Part shown: piece after piece, positions 61,980-64,000 of the stretch
Position numbering within the stretch: position 1 is the first letter of the stretch
Layout: each line of letters opens with the position of its first letter
From: Aquiflexum lacus
Lineage (GTDB): Bacteria; Bacteroidota; Bacteroidia; Cytophagales; Cyclobacteriaceae
Assembly (NCBI RefSeq): GCF_015476655.1
Contig: NZ_JABFHF010000014.1
Span: forward strand, 83,939-147,938
Reading direction: 5' to 3'
Length of the DNA stretch: 64,000 bases
Program-made: the position numbers and the translations under genes
The notes under the pieces: model-generated
What the model saw: the letters and a program-made list of their open reading frames with translations, nothing else
Databases searched by the model: none
What the model was told of the DNA's origin: nothing

Positions 61980-63638
61980 TTATTTTGTCTTTAACACCCC
62001 ATTTTCCAATTTAAGTATTGGGACATATCGGTTATTGAAACTATTGGTAAAGTCTAATCCATAGGTGACTTTTCCTGACTGGAATCCACGCTGATTTAGG
62101 TTTTTTCTAAATTCAAAACCCTTAGATGGACTTATAGTTTCAACTACCCAAGAGATTATTTCATAACCCAAATGACTATTGAATGAAGGATAATTTAAAT
62201 GTTTTTCATAAAAGCTATTTCTAAACTCATCCAATTCGGGGCTACCAAAATTTATTGTGTTATTACCAATGAAAACAAAGTTTTGATTTTCAAGCATCTC
62301 AAAACTTGCAAAATTAAAATAAAGCCAACTGTCCAAAACCACAACCGGTGTTTTGACATTTTGAGATTCCATAAAACCGAAGGTCAAGGAGGCAATATTG
62401 GGGTCATCAGAAAGGATGATAACTACATCCGCAATCGAAAGGGAATCACTTTTTAATTTTATGTCATCAAAAAACTGATTTATATTTCTATTTGTTACTT
62501 GACTGGTTTTTACCAATTCGTAACCAAACTGTCTGCTGGATTCCATAAGGTGATTGGCCAACTGGTCATCTTTTGTCGAATTAGAATAAGCCAATGCAAT
62601 CTTTTTCCCTTCAATGAATTTACGCATGTAATCTAAAAGACTACTACCTAAGGTAGAAACTGATGGTCTAAACAGATACGCAAATTCCAGATTTGAATAG
62701 GTGTATTCAATGTTTGACAAAGGATTAATAAAAGGTATTTCATATTTCTCTGAAAAAGCCATTACGATCTCAGTTTCATCAGGATAAATAGGTCCAATGA
62801 TGATATCAGCTTGAAGCAAAAATGGATCTGCTAAAATTTTCTGAAGATTGGACATATTCCTTTGAGTATCAAATGTCTTGGAATTAATTTTAACCCCTTT
62901 ATTTTCATACTCTTTTAGTGCAAAATCAATTCCTTGATAAAGATCAAAGACAAAATTTCCGGCGTTAAGGTTCTTAACATCGCTACCTCCTGAAAAATTA
63001 AAGGGAAGAATGACTGCGATATCTAAAACTTGATTGTTTTTAGAAACTTCATTTTCAGGAAACTGACCATCAGGTACAATTGATTTTAATTTTTGATAGA
63101 CTGCTTTCTCGTCATTAGACATGATGGACTGATTTTCCAATTCATCTTTGAGCGCCAGGACAAACCCCTCGTTCTTTTGAAATTTGCTCAGGTTAGAGAC
63201 TAAAAAACTTACCGAAACATTTTGTAAAAAATGATAACTTGCCTTCTCAGCCTCCTTGTAAATCGAGGGCTCCGTAATACCTTCTATTTCCTGAAGAGCA
63301 GCTGAAAATTTTTCTTCCTTGAAATAACCCATGGCAAGAAGATACTTAGCTTCATCTTTTTTATCAAAATTTCTATTTTCCACCAATGGCATTAACACTG
63401 ATCTCATCAGTTCCAATTGATCATTTTGGTAAGCTGAAAAAGCGAAATGATATTTTGCATAATTTGAAAGTTCGCCAAATTCCAATTCATCCATGAATGG
63501 ACGAAAAAGATCCATAGCTTCTTTGTAATTACCATACCCCATCAAGGTTTTGGCTCTTTTATAATCTGCTAATTGATCTTGGGAATATGCTTCTGAAAAA
63601 AATGTCAAAAACAGAAACAAAAAGAAAACAACTCTCAT
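61980..63638 (-). CDS. TPR-plus-periplasmic-binding-fold protein (LpoA-like)
   Basis: A 552-residue exported protein (signal peptide MRVVFFLFLFLTFFSEAYSQ). Residues 20-190 are helix-turn-helix repeats of TPR type (YGNYKEAMDLFRPF, YLLAMGYFKEEKFSAALQEI), then residues 205-550 show a type I periplasmic-binding fold (IAVILPFNFSGG, IIGPIYPDETEIVMAFSEKY, ALAYSNSTKDDQLANHLM). The combination resembles LpoA-like peptidoglycan synthase activators and amino acid binding proteins; I favour the former shape without proof. Confidence 0.78.
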   Translation of the reverse strand: MRVVFFLFLFLTFFSEAYSQDQLADYKRAKTLMGYGNYKEAMDLFRPFMDELEFGELSNYAKYHFAFSAYQNDQLELMRSVLMPLVENRNFDKKDEAKYLLAMGYFKEEKFSAALQEIEGITEPSIYKEAEKASYHFLQNVSVSFLVSNLSKFQKNEGFVLALKDELENQSIMSNDEKAVYQKLKSIVPDGQFPENEVSKNNQVLDIAVILPFNFSGGSDVKNLNAGNFVFDLYQGIDFALKEYENKGVKINSKTFDTQRNMSNLQKILADPFLLQADIIIGPIYPDETEIVMAFSEKYEIPFINPLSNIEYTYSNLEFAYLFRPSVSTLGSSLLDYMRKFIEGKKIALAYSNSTKDDQLANHLMESSRQFGYELVKTSQVTNRNINQFFDDIKLKSDSLSIADVVIILSDDPNIASLTFGFMESQNVKTPVVVLDSWLYFNFASFEMLENQNFVFIGNNTINFGSPELDEFRNSFYEKHLNYPSFNSHLGYEIISWVVETISPSKGFEFRKNLNQRGFQSGKVTYGLDFTNSFNNRYVPILKLENGVLKTK

Positions 63639-63912
63639 GGATTAATTATTCTGGTTATTAAATAAATTTTAATCTTTTCCCTTTGGGCCTCGAATTTAAG
63701 CCATTTTATTCCAAAAGAAAAGTAAAATTGACTTGCTTGAAGTATCCATTGAATTACAACCAAAATCCGTTCCATTAAAATAACCTATCCATCCTGTTCA
63801 ATAATTATTATTCCATTTTGTCGAGAAAAAATGTATTTGAACAAGAAGCACCGCAAAGGCAAAAAGAATAAAGATTATGTGGGTTATCCTTTCCTTCCTC
63901 CCATAAAACGCC
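63639..63912. other. Gap between the rRNA operon end and the binding protein gene
   Basis: 274 bases, AT-rich, no supported gene. The minus strand should hold the promoter of the binding protein/hemL unit. A short lysine-rich frame (from 63831, plus) runs antisense into the 5S gene and was not accepted. Confidence 0.4.
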
Positions 63913-63942
63913 AAAAGCCTCTGGATTTTTCCAAAGGCTTTT
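63913..63942 (-). terminator. Terminator of the rRNA operon
   Basis: On the minus strand after 5S: AAAAGCCTTTGG, loop of six bases, CCAGAGGCTTTT. The stem is 12 bp with one G-T pair and ends in T residues. Confidence 0.85.
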
Positions 63943-63949
63943 ATGATAA

Positions 63950-64000
63950 TGTGGCGGCGGCCTACTCTCCCGGGTGTAACCCCAGTACCATCGGCGCTGC
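63950..64000 (-). rRNA. rrf: 5S ribosomal RNA, 3' part (cut by window edge)
   Basis: The minus strand reads GCAGCGCCGATGGTACTGGG and later GGGAGAGTAGGCCGCCGCC, the conserved 3' half of 5S rRNA (loop E/helix IV region and the 3' end of helix I). The 5' half and the other rRNA genes would lie beyond the right edge. The exact 3' end is within a few bases of 63950. Confidence 0.9.

Noticed and set aside
63831..64000. Lysine-rich plus-strand frame (starting MYLNKKHRKGKK)
   Set aside because: It crosses the rRNA terminator and runs antisense into 5S rRNA; likely chance.
1..64000. CRISPR array, prophage, insertion sequence with transposase, riboswitch
   Set aside because: No regularly spaced repeats, phage structural genes, transposase or recognisable riboswitch core was seen.

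Overview
The window looks like a chromosomal segment of a Bacteroidota bacterium of the order Cytophagales, most probably a Cyclobacteriaceae relative. The evidence is a PorX-type response regulator, a fused LpxC/FabZ enzyme, several Bacteroidota-only families (DUF4296, DUF4924), many promoters of the form TAnnTTTG, and weak ribosome binding sites. Genus assignment is inference. Most of the window is ordinary core genome, densely packed, often with 1-30 bp overlaps between neighbours.

Layout. 0-9.6 kb: a glycosyltransferase, an MGH1/GH63-like glycosidase, RNase HII, a DsrE-like protein, tRNA-Leu(GAG), FolD, LepA, an orphan VapB-like antitoxin and a DUF4924 protein. 9.6-12.6 kb: a SMUBP2/IGHMBP2-type helicase whose 3' end is present twice, with an MntA nucleotidyltransferase, a broken HepT and a 92-bp palindromic structure between the copies. 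12.7-15.3 kb: AcpH-like protein, small membrane protein, porin, pyrophosphatase. 15.6-22.5 kb: a signalling cluster (ThiF/nitroreductase fusion, GNAT-like acyltransferase, 7TMR-DISM histidine kinase, REC-histidine kinase, and a divergent receiver protein). 22.5-31 kb: alanine dehydrogenase, TsaE, PorX, an HD phosphohydrolase and the lipid A genes lpxD-lpxC/fabZ-lpxA with an ABC ATPase. 31-38 kb: MutS2, DUF4296, and a partial Bat operon (DUF58, a BatD-like protein, BatA), then an AlkB-type monooxygenase. 38-47.5 kb: cystathionine beta-synthase, a ROK protein, a NagB/PIG-L fusion, a DUF294/CBS protein and a gluconokinase/6-phosphogluconate dehydrogenase fusion. 47.5-51.6 kb: an accessory stretch with intergenic repeats, an amidohydrolase whose 3' end is also present twice around a second mntA/broken-hepT pair, and an unknown gene laid out like an integron cassette. 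51.6-60.2 kb: Kbl and threonine dehydrogenase (threonine to glycine), a repeat-rich gap, and a Planctomycetes-style PSCyt/PSD1-DUF1501-cytochrome module. 60.2-64 kb: an ArsC/Spx-like protein, HemL, a TPR/substrate-binding lipoprotein-like protein and the 3' end of a 5S rRNA.

The most striking point is a coincidence seen twice. A minimal nucleotidyltransferase (MntA, antitoxin) gene with its overlapping toxin gene hepT cut short lies between an intact host gene and a second, diverged copy of that host gene's 3' end (helicase at 9.6-12.6 kb; amidohydrolase at 47.9-49.9 kb). A third orphan antitoxin (VapB-like) lies about 1 kb from the first site. In all three, the antitoxin reading frame is intact and the toxin is broken or missing. 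Next to the second site is a single gene bounded by GTTRRRY/RYYYAAC core sites and a 112-bp imperfect hairpin, without an integrase in view. Together these mark two spots where foreign DNA has entered or been remodelled.
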